A stretch of DNA of 29,928 nt, from positions 1-29,928 of IMG/VR virus record IMGVR_UViG_3300030329_002747; one strand, given 5' to 3'. Source of the stretch: a virus. Both the position numbers and the translations under genes were made by a program. The notes under the pieces are model-generated. The model was not told where the DNA came from. It ran no database searches and saw only the letters and a program-made list of their open reading frames with translations. Below are positions 22,497-29,784 of the stretch, in pieces. Within the stretch, counting starts at the first letter, position 1, and each line of letters begins with the position of its first letter.

Positions 22497-23099
22497 ATGG
22501 CTTGTAATTTAACAAAAGGTTTAGCAGTTGATTGTAAAGACCAGATAGGTGGCTTAAAGCGTATTTTCTTTGTAAAGTCATATTGTAAAGACATTAGAGC
22601 TAACGCTACTTTTGATGGCACAGATACTAATGTTATGGATACAGCAGGGTTTGCTAACTGGGATATACAAAGTGGTGGAGCTGTAACAGTATTTCAATAT
22701 GATTTAAGACCTAATCTATCTTCAATGACAGTAAACTTTAATAGTGATCCTGCAACAGGAACTACTTTTTTTGAACAAACTTTGTCTATTACTATGCAAA
22801 AATTAAGCGTTGCTCAAAGTAATGAACTTAAATTAATTTCTTATAATAGAAGTCAAATTTTTGTTCTTGATATGAACAACAATTTATTTTTGTTAGGTAT
22901 GGATAATGGAATGGACGTATCAGGTGGTACTGCTGTATCAGGAGCAGCTAAATCAGATATGACAGGATTTACCCTAGAGCTTAGAGGTGAAGAATCTGAC
23001 CCATTAATTTGGATTAATGCAACTGCTGGTGTAGCAACTGCTAAATACCCATTTGATGGTTTAACTGATGAAGCAAATTTAACTATTACTACAGGATAA
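22497..23099 (+). CDS. Probable major tail (tube) protein
   Basis: A 200-residue beta-rich protein: LAVDCKDQIGGLKRIFFVKSY, GGAVTVFQYDLRPNLSS, FFEQTLSITMQKLSVAQSNE and GFTLELRGEESDPLIWIN. Size, strand pattern and position between capsid and connector genes fit the tail tube protein of flavobacterial siphophages. No chaperone or tube gene with a better match is present near the tape measure, so this is the best candidate. A head decoration protein is the main alternative. It lies between two terminators, suggesting a separately controlled, abundant transcript. Confidence 0.5.
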   Translation: MACNLTKGLAVDCKDQIGGLKRIFFVKSYCKDIRANATFDGTDTNVMDTAGFANWDIQSGGAVTVFQYDLRPNLSSMTVNFNSDPATGTTFFEQTLSITMQKLSVAQSNELKLISYNRSQIFVLDMNNNLFLLGMDNGMDVSGGTAVSGAAKSDMTGFTLELRGEESDPLIWINATAGVATAKYPFDGLTDEANLTITTG

Positions 23100-23122
23100 T
23101 AATAAATCGTTACTGAAAAAAG

Positions 23123-23150
23123 AAAGGGAGCAAATTAGCTCCCTTTTTTT
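23123..23150. terminator. Bidirectional rho-independent terminator
   Basis: AAAGGGAGC (23123-23131) and GCTCCCTTT (23138-23146) form a 9-bp stem with a 6-nt loop (AAATTA). On the plus strand it is followed by a T run to 23150. On the minus strand the stem is followed by T-rich sequence (CTTTTTTC), so it should also stop the leftward small gene at 23169-23306. Confidence 0.85.
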
Positions 23151-23168
23151 ATTAAATACTTTTATTGA

Positions 23169-23306
23169 TTACCAAGCAAATGGTGTCATTAATTTTACCA
23201 ATTCTTTTAATCTTTTTTCTATTTTTGGAGTTGATTTATTACTGTTTTTTAATAACATTAATTTTGACAACTCATTACTTAATTTTGAATATTCTTTATA
23301 TGTCAT
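23169..23306 (-). CDS. Small basic helical protein, 45 aa, antisense to the late block
   Basis: A 45-residue minus-strand ORF in an otherwise rightward region: MTYKEYSKLSNELSKLMLL, then TPKIEKRLKELVKLMTPFAW. It has heptad-like leucines and ends in a distinctive aromatic TPFAW, and its start is preceded by AAGTA as at 4623. It is flanked by a bidirectional terminator downstream and a divergent region with late promoter motif D upstream. Expression is inferred from composition and position. Without the ORF the stretch 23151-23400 would be an unusually long gap for this genome. Confidence 0.5.
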   Translation of the reverse strand: MTYKEYSKLSNELSKLMLLKNSNKSTPKIEKRLKELVKLMTPFAW

Positions 23307-23402
23307 TACTTGTTTGTTTTAATTAATATACTTAAATATATAAAAAAAATTTAATATATATACTATAATTATTAAATATTTTTAATAAAAAGTACAAGTT
23401 GT

Positions 23403-23430
23403 GAACAATATAATGACTTTTATATTTATA
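23403..23430 (+). promoter_or_regulatory. Late promoter motif, copy D (GAACAA-N14-TATTTATA)
   Basis: GAACAA at 23403-23408, 14 bases, TATTTATA at 23423-23430, ATG 12 nt later at 23443. The block is preceded by TTGT like copy B. The divergent region 23307-23442 thus serves the small minus-strand gene on one side and the connector/portal block on the other. Confidence 0.58.
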
Positions 23431-23442
23431 ATAAACTATATT

Positions 23443-23661
23443 ATGGCTTGGAAAGTAAAAGAACAATACAAAGATTTTAAACCCTTAAATATGAACTTGG
23501 CTTATGGTGAGTTAAGACCTCATCAAGTAAATAATTTAAGTGATGAAGTAAAAGAAAAGTATTTTACAAACGAATCTAAAAGTAAAAAGAAAAAGGTAAA
23601 AACTAAAGAGGTTAAAGTAGAAGAAGATTTAGATTTTATAGGGGGTAACAATGGGAACTAA
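23443..23661 (+). CDS. Hypothetical protein, 72 aa
   Basis: A longer frame begins with GTG at 23401, but that start lies inside the promoter motif, so the ATG at 23443 (MAWKVKEQYKDFKPLN) is chosen. The 72-residue product has LAYGELRPHQVNNLSDEVKEKYF, then a lysine-rich stretch (SKKKKVKTKEVKVEEDLDF) and an Asn/Gly tail. It resembles the small proteins that precede portal genes in Bacteroidetes phages, of unknown role. It is the first gene of the transcription unit that includes portal and connectors. Confidence 0.65.
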   Translation: MAWKVKEQYKDFKPLNMNLAYGELRPHQVNNLSDEVKEKYFTNESKSKKKKVKTKEVKVEEDLDFIGGNNGN

Positions 23662-23794
23662 AACAGAAAATGTAGATATAAATACAAGTATGTATGAGGA
23701 GCTTATTGAAAAACTAGCTACTGTTGAAGATTCAGAAGAACAAGCAAGATTAGTTAAAGAATATTATACTAAAATTTTTACAGTTAGAAGTTAA
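23651..23794 (+). CDS. Small acidic protein, 47 aa
   Basis: A 47-residue ORF starting in the tail of the preceding gene and ending in TAATG shared with the next. It is mostly helix, with a charged core (YEELIEKLATVEDSEEQARL, then VKEYYTKIFTVRS). Coupling on both sides supports translation. No family is recognised. It might act with the neighbouring appendage or portal proteins. Confidence 0.6.
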   Translation: MGTKTENVDINTSMYEELIEKLATVEDSEEQARLVKEYYTKIFTVRS

Positions 23795-24405
23795 TGGCTA
23801 CATACAATTTAAATTATACAAGTGGAATGGCACAAACTCAATATGTATATTTTTATGAAAATATTACAAGTGCTATTGATACAAGTTTAATATCTGGTAA
23901 ATTTTTATTGTTTTATATAAGAGGTCGTAAGACAAATTGGATAAGAACTGTTGCTGCTTACCCTACTGATAGTGAAGATTATAATAGTCCTACTTGGTTA
24001 AATAATAATAGATATTGGACTTTAAGGCTAACAACTGTATATCCTACTACAAGTAATATATCTAATTTTGACACTACAAATAATTTAGCTAAAAGACAGG
24101 GAGCTTTTGTGCCTCCTATTAATGAAACATACGATATAGATTTATATTATACCTCACAAAATTATTTAAATGTTTTAAGAACAGATTTAGCTACAAAAAT
24201 AGACGGTATAAATATAGTTTTAAATGTTACAGTAGATAAAGGGTTTTTATCAGATCATTCACAAGATTTACCTATAAGCTATTATACAGAATATGCAAAT
24301 AATGATTTAATAGAAGCTAGTGTACCTTTAGAGGGATATAGCGATAGTAACAATAGAGATAATCAATATGGTACTCAAAATTGGCAACCAACATACGATT
24401 CATAA
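23794..24405 (+). CDS. Virion protein candidate, 203 aa
   Basis: A 203-residue beta-rich protein with many Tyr, Asn and Thr residues (TQYVYFYENITSAID, LLFYIRGRKTNWIRTV, GINIVLNVTVDKGFLSDH). No known motif is seen. The composition is that of surface or decoration proteins. It overlaps the preceding and following genes by one to three bases, so it is co-translated with the portal. I would call it a structural protein, with low certainty about location. Confidence 0.5.
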   Translation: MATYNLNYTSGMAQTQYVYFYENITSAIDTSLISGKFLLFYIRGRKTNWIRTVAAYPTDSEDYNSPTWLNNNRYWTLRLTTVYPTTSNISNFDTTNNLAKRQGAFVPPINETYDIDLYYTSQNYLNVLRTDLATKIDGINIVLNVTVDKGFLSDHSQDLPISYYTEYANNDLIEASVPLEGYSDSNNRDNQYGTQNWQPTYDS

Positions 24406-26624
24406 TGAAGAAAAAAGATAACATATCAGTAATACATTTAGCAGAATATAATCTGCCTACTATTAATGAAACAACTAATAAAGAATGGGTACAGTTTGGA
24501 TCTGATAATTTATACCCTCAATACTTATTAGAACTATATAATGGTAGTAGTATAAACAACGCTATTATAAAAGGTGTAAGCTCTATGATATATGGTGAGG
24601 GTTTAGACGCTACAGACAGAGATGAAAGCGATAGTAAAAAAGAGAGTTGGTTAGCTTTAAATGGTTTACTACACAATTCACCAAAAGATACTTTAAAATG
24701 CCTAGCATTTGATTTAAAGTTATTTGGTATGTGTTATGTTAATACTATATGGAATAGACCTAGAACAAAGATTGTAGAGGTTAGGCATATACCAGCACAA
24801 TATATAAGAAGTGGAAAACAAGACGCTTATGGAAATGTAAATGAGTATTATTATAGTGCTGATTGGACAAACACAAGAAAAAACAAACCCAGACACTATA
24901 AAGCATTTGATTTAAAAGACAGAAAAGACGCTAACCAGGTATTATGTATAAAAGATTATTCTCCTGGAAGTCATTATTACGCTACACCTGATTATCAAGG
25001 ATCTACCAGCTATATACAATTAGATATGGAGATTGCACAATTTCACTTATCTAATATAAAGAGTGGTATGTTTCCAAGTATGGCTATTAATATGGCTAAT
25101 GGAATACCAACAAGAGAAGAAAGAAGAACAATAGAAAGACAAATTAATGCTAAGTTTGGTGGTAGTGGTAATGCAGGTAAAATACTATTAACCTTTAATG
25201 ACGGTAAAGAAACTGCTCCTGAAATAGTACCTATCAATGCTAATGACAATTCTGATAGTTACCAATTCTTATCTACTGAAACAACTAGAAAAGTTTTAAC
25301 TGGTCATAGGGTTACAAGTCCTTTATTATTTGGTGTAAAGGGTGACGGTAGTGGTTTTGGTAATAATGCAGATGAATTAAGAGATTCCTATTCGCTATTT
25401 AACAATACAGTTATTAAACCATTCCAAAACACGCTTTTAAACGGTTTAGAACCAATATTTCACGCAAACGACATAGACCTTGATTTATACTTTAAAACGC
25501 TTAAACCTGCTGATTTCATAGATATTAGTAATGTAGGTAAATTAGATGAAGATGAGCAAGAGAAAGAGGGAATAGATACAGGAGATGAGGGAGAGCCAAT
25601 AAAAAAAGAATTTAAAGCTCTTGATGATATAGACACAAAGCCTACAAAACAAATGATGAGAGAAGCTAAAAAAGGTCTTGAAATGCGAAAAGAATATGGA
25701 AAGGGGGGTACAGAAGTTGGTGTAGCAAGAGCAAGAGATATAATGAATGGTAAAAATCTTTCTATTGAAACAATAAAAAGAATGTACTCATTTTTTAGCA
25801 GACAAGAAGAATCAGTAAAAAATGGAAAAGGTTTTAAAAAAGGCGATAAAGGATACCCAAGTGCTGGAAAAATAGCATGGTTGCTTTGGGGTGGTGAGGG
25901 TGGCTTTGATTGGGCGAAAAGAAAAGTAGAAGAAATTAAAAGAGTTGAGGGAGAATCTTTAGAAAAAGAAAATGAGTGTAATCATATGTCTAATAATGAT
26001 GAGCAATCTTTTATAGAATACTTTACACAAAACGCAATAAAACTAGATGAGGATTGGGAAGAATTAAGAGTAGATAAGGTAGAAAATAATGAAGAAGATG
26101 AGGAAAAATTTTACAAGTTTGCTACTGATGTACCAGGTGGAGATACAGCAGGTAATTTATTACAACAAGCAACTAAAATAGGATTGTTTAAATTATACTA
26201 TAGGTATTCTTCTAACATATCTTCAAAAAGTAGAGATTTTTGTAGAATAATGGTTGCTTTGAGAAAAGCTAGAAATGTTTTTACAAGAAAGGCTATTATT
26301 AATTCAGGTAGTAGAGCTGTAAATCCAGGCTTTGGTAAGAATGGATCTAACACCTATTCAGTTTGGAATTGGAAAGGTGGGGTTTATTGTCATCATTTTT
26401 GGGAAAGGGTTTGGTATTTTAGAAAAAGAGTACCTAAAGGAAAGACAATAGAAATAGACGGAAAAACATATAAAGGTGGTCAAGTGCTACCTGACACAAC
26501 AATTAGAAATTATAAAAAAGTTACAAACGCTTTTGCAGAGAAAATGGGAGTAAATATGCCTTTTAATGACACTCTAGCTACAACTGCTCCTATTAACACT
26601 CCAACAAGAGGAAAATACAGTTAA
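24405..26624 (+). CDS. Portal protein fused to a MuF-like C-terminal domain
   Basis: The ATG at 24405 (sharing the previous stop) is preferred over a TTG at 24381, giving 739 residues. Residues 1 to about 390 resemble a portal protein: LGSDNLYPQYLLELYNGSSI-type opening (SDNLYPQYLLEL), FDLKLFGMCYVN, IAQFHLSNIKSGMFPSM and VTSPLLFGV. About residues 480-510 hold GYPSAGKIAWLLWGGEGG with WAKRK, a motif recurring in Bacteroidetes phage head proteins. About residues 565-680 (FYKFATDVPGG, SRDFCRIMVALRKAR, NPGFGKNG, GGVYCHHFWERVWYF) resemble the MuF/minor head domain. These are usually separate genes; here they form one protein at the head vertex. Neither part shows a disrupted motif. Confidence 0.72.
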   Translation: MKKKDNISVIHLAEYNLPTINETTNKEWVQFGSDNLYPQYLLELYNGSSINNAIIKGVSSMIYGEGLDATDRDESDSKKESWLALNGLLHNSPKDTLKCLAFDLKLFGMCYVNTIWNRPRTKIVEVRHIPAQYIRSGKQDAYGNVNEYYYSADWTNTRKNKPRHYKAFDLKDRKDANQVLCIKDYSPGSHYYATPDYQGSTSYIQLDMEIAQFHLSNIKSGMFPSMAINMANGIPTREERRTIERQINAKFGGSGNAGKILLTFNDGKETAPEIVPINANDNSDSYQFLSTETTRKVLTGHRVTSPLLFGVKGDGSGFGNNADELRDSYSLFNNTVIKPFQNTLLNGLEPIFHANDIDLDLYFKTLKPADFIDISNVGKLDEDEQEKEGIDTGDEGEPIKKEFKALDDIDTKPTKQMMREAKKGLEMRKEYGKGGTEVGVARARDIMNGKNLSIETIKRMYSFFSRQEESVKNGKGFKKGDKGYPSAGKIAWLLWGGEGGFDWAKRKVEEIKRVEGESLEKENECNHMSNNDEQSFIEYFTQNAIKLDEDWEELRVDKVENNEEDEEKFYKFATDVPGGDTAGNLLQQATKIGLFKLYYRYSSNISSKSRDFCRIMVALRKARNVFTRKAIINSGSRAVNPGFGKNGSNTYSVWNWKGGVYCHHFWERVWYFRKRVPKGKTIEIDGKTYKGGQVLPDTTIRNYKKVTNAFAEKMGVNMPFNDTLATTAPINTPTRGKYS

Positions 26625-26627
26625 AAT

Positions 26628-27200
26628 ATGGCAATACAACATACATTATTTATAAGTACAGATAGATTAAAACGAGATTCAGCATTAGGTGGTTCGGTAG
26701 ATGATAATTTATTATTACCATATATTCTTATGGCTCAAGATAGATACATATTACCAATATTAGGAACTGATTTAAACGATAAGTTAATTTCAGACATTCA
26801 AGGTAGTAGCCTAACAGGTAACTATTTAACGCTTTTACAAACATACATACAGCCTGCTTTAGTACAGTTTGCTTTTGCTACTGTTCTTCCTTTTTTGCGT
26901 TTAAGAATGGTAAATAATAGCGTTGTAACAATGGATAGTGAACAAGGTAGTAGTGTGAGCCACGAAGAATTAAAACCTCTTATAAACGCTAGTATGGATC
27001 AAGGAGAGTTTTATAGAGAAAGGTTAATTGATTACATACAAAACAATACATCTAGCTTTCCTGAATATTCTACTAATACAGGAGCTGACCTTAATCCAAC
27101 AACTCAAAACTATTACGCAGGGTTAAATTTAGACACAGCTCCTTTAAGTAATAAAGCTAAATCTTTTTTACAAGGAGCAGATATAACTATATGTTGTTAG
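26628..27200 (+). CDS. Head-tail connector (gp6-like)
   Basis: A 190-residue mostly helical protein with the layout of gp6-like connectors in Bacteroidetes phages: LLPYILMAQDRYILPILGTD, LNDKLISDIQ, YLTLLQTYIQPALVQFAFA and PFLRLRMVNNSVV. Connectors form the ring below the portal. It lies 3 nt after the portal gene, as expected. The last residues (ADITICC) end in a Cys pair. Confidence 0.7.
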   Translation: MAIQHTLFISTDRLKRDSALGGSVDDNLLLPYILMAQDRYILPILGTDLNDKLISDIQGSSLTGNYLTLLQTYIQPALVQFAFATVLPFLRLRMVNNSVVTMDSEQGSSVSHEELKPLINASMDQGEFYRERLIDYIQNNTSSFPEYSTNTGADLNPTTQNYYAGLNLDTAPLSNKAKSFLQGADITICC

Positions 27201-27201
27201 A

Positions 27202-27324
27202 ATGATTACTAAACAAAAAGTCAAAGAAAGACAAAAAAATATTAATAAACTTAAAACTTATTTGAAACAAAATGGCAAATGTAAAACTGACAGACAAAAC
27301 AGCCCTAGAGGAACAGCTAGGTAG
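27202..27324 (+). CDS. Possible small basic protein, 40 aa
   Basis: A 40-residue frame filling the 71-base gap after the connector gene and overlapping the next gene by 53 bases. It begins MITKQKVKERQKNINKLKTY and is strongly basic. The start lies 1 nt after the connector stop, in keeping with this genome's packing. The long overlap with a well-supported gene makes it doubtful. No family is recognised. Confidence 0.3.
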   Translation: MITKQKVKERQKNINKLKTYLKQNGKCKTDRQNSPRGTAR

Positions 27325-27802
27325 TGGTGATTTATTTATGGTTGTTGATGTGAATGACACTACAGGTAGTAGTGCAGGAACAAGCAAAAAACTTGATACA
27401 AAATTTTTAATACAAACTGATAAAATTTCTTTAAGTAATGCAGAAGTACAAGCCTTAAATAGTACCCCTAAAACATTAGTAGGAGCTTTAAGTGGTTATA
27501 TGATTACAGTTTATAGTGTTAATGTACTATGTACTTATGCCTCATCAACAGAAACATCTAGTAATGATTTGTATTTAAGTTATGATAGCTCTAGCACAAC
27601 TGTTTATTGGAAATATATGAGAGATTTTATGAACAACAAAACAACAGACCTAACTTTTTGTTTTGCAGCAGATACAGCAGCAGGTGGAACTTGCACAACC
27701 TCAATTTTAAACAAACCTTTTTTAATGTATTCTAATAATGCTTTTAATGGTGGTTGGACAGCAGATGTTTATGTTACTTACGCTTATACTAAAATATTAT
27801 AA
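27272..27802 (+). CDS. Virion appendage/fibre-like protein
   Basis: A 176-residue protein starting MANVKLTDKTALEEQLGSGD, then LFMVVDVNDTTGSSAGTSKK and LDTKFLI. This opening module (DxT-D-V-x-D-T-T, G-T-S-K-K) recurs at the N-termini of tail and virion surface proteins in Bacteroidetes phages. The rest is Ser/Thr-rich beta sheet. It shares a base with the following envelope gene. The role may be a capsid or tail appendage; it is not long enough for a classical fibre. Confidence 0.55.
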   Translation: MANVKLTDKTALEEQLGSGDLFMVVDVNDTTGSSAGTSKKLDTKFLIQTDKISLSNAEVQALNSTPKTLVGALSGYMITVYSVNVLCTYASSTETSSNDLYLSYDSSSTTVYWKYMRDFMNNKTTDLTFCFAADTAAGGTCTTSILNKPFLMYSNNAFNGGWTADVYVTYAYTKIL

Positions 27803-28830
27803 TGGACACTTCTAAATATATATATGCTTTACTAATAATGGTAGTATTGGGATTGGGTACTTGTAAAGCTCAATTTTTTAAATACGCTACTTTTTATACT
27901 TCTATGAGTATGAATACTAGCATGGTAGAGGATCAAGATTTTATAGCAATAAATAAAGGATATGAAGAAACTACACAAATTAATGAATACGATTATAACT
28001 TCACTATTGGAATACGCAAAATTGCTAGGTTTGATTTTGAGCAAAAAGTTAAAACTTGGTACTATGGTGATGAGCAAAGCTATAGCGATAACACTACTAT
28101 TGGTAATAATAGTGGGTGGGAGTATTTACTTAATTATTCTTTTATACGCCATAGGTCTGAAAAATTTACTAATCAGGATTTTTGGATTAGATATTTAGGA
28201 AACAATGGGGTAACAAAAATTCAAGTAAAAAATGATGAAGCTAGAGATTTACAATTTAATTCGTTTGATACTAGATATAGAATAAATAAAGGTCGTTGGG
28301 ATTTTACATTTGGGGTTGTTGGTAGAAGTCATAGGATATACGGTTACAATCCAATAGAGGACACTTGGGAAAGTGGAGAGGAAAGTTTCTTTGATTTAGC
28401 AGAAGATTTTGGTTATTCTAGTCAATTTGTTAACGGTAGATTTCATTGGTTTAAAAATGGAGAATTACTAGCTACTTCAAATGATGAGTTTTTTAAGCAT
28501 TATTTTGGTTCAGCTATAGCAGAATATAACAGGAACGAAATAAACGCATTAGGAAGCGTCTATGAGCTTTCTGGGGTACTTGGGGTGTCTTATTATAAGT
28601 ACAATAATGACTTTTGGTTGTTAGGTTGGGCTAATGTATTGCCTTATCACTATGGATTAAATGATTTTAGTTATGAATATGAACAACTGCCAATAGATTT
28701 AGATTTAGGTTTAGTTACAGGTTGGAAAATAACAAAGTCATTAGGGATATTTATAGAGGGTACTTATTTAAGGTACTGGGAAAAACCTATCTATGAATGT
28801 AAATTAGGGTTTAACTATTTAATATTTTAG
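27802..28830 (+). CDS. Predicted outer-membrane beta-barrel-like protein with signal peptide
   Basis: A 342-residue protein. A signal peptide (YIYALLIMVVLGLGTCKAQ, cleavage near KAQ-F) precedes a body of alternating aromatic/hydrophobic and polar residues (FTIGIRKIARFDFEQKV, WEYLLNYSFIRHRS, WDFTFGVVGRSH, LDLGLVTGWKITKSLGIFIEGTYLRYW). It ends in a C-terminal strand with aromatic final residue (LGFNYLIF), as in outer-membrane barrel proteins. I recall similar genes in marine flavobacterial phages. Phage-made outer-membrane proteins could block superinfecting phages, replace a receptor or aid lysis. Experimental role is unknown. It opens the envelope/lysis block, one base after the appendage gene ends. 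Confidence 0.65.
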   Translation: MDTSKYIYALLIMVVLGLGTCKAQFFKYATFYTSMSMNTSMVEDQDFIAINKGYEETTQINEYDYNFTIGIRKIARFDFEQKVKTWYYGDEQSYSDNTTIGNNSGWEYLLNYSFIRHRSEKFTNQDFWIRYLGNNGVTKIQVKNDEARDLQFNSFDTRYRINKGRWDFTFGVVGRSHRIYGYNPIEDTWESGEESFFDLAEDFGYSSQFVNGRFHWFKNGELLATSNDEFFKHYFGSAIAEYNRNEINALGSVYELSGVLGVSYYKYNNDFWLLGWANVLPYHYGLNDFSYEYEQLPIDLDLGLVTGWKITKSLGIFIEGTYLRYWEKPIYECKLGFNYLIF

Positions 28831-28832
28831 GT

Positions 28833-29318
28833 ATGAAAAAATTATTATTCTTTTTAGTATTTAGCTTTGGCTTTAGTCAAACTAATTGTGAATTATGCGT
28901 TGAGCAAAATGGCTTTTATTGTGGTGATGATGAGAGTAACTGGACACAATATAGCCCTAATGGTTGTGTTCCTAATGGTTTAAATAACTTGTTTTACCTT
29001 AATGACGGTTGGTTAGATTGTGTTGACGGATCAGACGAAGCAGACGCAGTACCTACCACTTTAGCTGAATGTGATATATACAATATCTCTGATACTATAT
29101 TTATAACTGACACTTTATATATTAACATTACTGATACTTTAACAATAACAGAGTATATAGATTGTCAAACTGGTCTACCTTGTGAAAATGTAGGCATAAT
29201 TGAGATACTTAAAAACTCTCAAAACGAAAATAAAATATATAATCTTGATGGAAAGGAAATATACAGAAGAAAAGGGTTATATATAGAGAATGGAAAAATT
29301 AACTTTAAATTAAAATAA
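28833..29318 (+). CDS. Secreted Cys-rich protein with LDL-receptor-A-like motif and T9SS-like C-terminus
   Basis: A 161-residue protein with signal peptide (MKKLLFFLVFSFGFSQ). Eight cysteines (19, 22, 30, 45, 63, 80, 111, 117) are spread over the mature part. Residues 45-69 include CVPNG and LNDGWLDCVDGSDE, matching the calcium-binding D-G-x-x-D-C-x-D-G-S-D-E core of LDL-receptor class A modules, with one of the six usual cysteines replaced (N57 before DGW). A Thr/Ile/Asp repeat (87-108) leads to KIYNLDGKEI and RRKGLYIENGKINFKLK, similar to type A sorting domains of the Bacteroidetes T9SS. Export past the outer membrane and binding to a surface are inferred. It is 2 nt after the barrel gene. 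Confidence 0.65.
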   Translation: MKKLLFFLVFSFGFSQTNCELCVEQNGFYCGDDESNWTQYSPNGCVPNGLNNLFYLNDGWLDCVDGSDEADAVPTTLAECDIYNISDTIFITDTLYINITDTLTITEYIDCQTGLPCENVGIIEILKNSQNENKIYNLDGKEIYRRKGLYIENGKINFKLK

Positions 29319-29320
29319 AT

Positions 29321-29509
29321 ATGAAAGAAGTAATAAATAAAATAATTCAATCAAGAAAATTTTGGTATGGATTTTCTATACTAATGGTTATAATGTTTTC
29401 TCAAGATTTAGGAATTAGTGAAACAAAAATGAATAGCCTTTTGGTTGTTGGTGTAGCCCTAATTATAGGTCAAGGATTAGCAGACAAATCTTGTAATATG
29501 AAAAAATAA
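29321..29509 (+). CDS. Small two-helix membrane protein
   Basis: A 62-residue protein with two hydrophobic segments (FWYGFSILMVIMFS, then LLVVGVALIIGQGLA) and a polar, basic end. It lies between envelope proteins and the lysis genes, overlapping the next ATG by one base. A second holin, an antiholin or a superinfection-exclusion membrane protein would all fit. No family is recognised, and 933-1319 is the better holin. Confidence 0.6.
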   Translation: MKEVINKIIQSRKFWYGFSILMVIMFSQDLGISETKMNSLLVVGVALIIGQGLADKSCNMKK

Positions 29510-29784
29510 TGGCTACTGAAATCTCTGAAAATACCAAGCTCCAACTGAATCTCAAAACAATTATTGCTATTATTGTTTTAGTTAGTAGTTTTGTAGGACA
29601 ATATTACGTTTTAAGTAATGAAATAGAACTAGCAAAAAGATTGCCTGAAAGTGAAATATCACGATCAGAGTTAGATTTGAAGCTCGAATTAATCAGTAAA
29701 ACGGTCATGTCAAACGCAGACAAACTAGAAAAAGTAGAAACAAGCATGGAGAAGATAGAGGAGAGGGTTTACGAGTTAAAATGA
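29509..29784 (+). CDS. Membrane-anchored coiled-coil protein (spanin- or antiholin-like)
   Basis: A 91-residue protein with an N-terminal cytoplasmic tail, one transmembrane helix (about 17-38, IIAIIVLVSSFVGQYYVL) and a periplasmic coiled coil (about 60-91, KLEKVETSMEKIEERVYEL). The topology matches i-spanins, which bridge to an outer-membrane partner; here a lipobox partner is not obvious, so the name spanin is tentative. Its TGA overlaps the ATG of the thioredoxin-fold gene, within the lysis/envelope operon. Confidence 0.55.
   Translation: MATEISENTKLQLNLKTIIAIIVLVSSFVGQYYVLSNEIELAKRLPESEISRSELDLKLELISKTVMSNADKLEKVETSMEKIEERVYELK

Noticed and set aside
27962-28198. Second plus-strand frame inside the outer-membrane barrel gene
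   Set aside because: It is an alternative frame of a gene with signal peptide and long continuous coding sequence; no coupling to neighbours.
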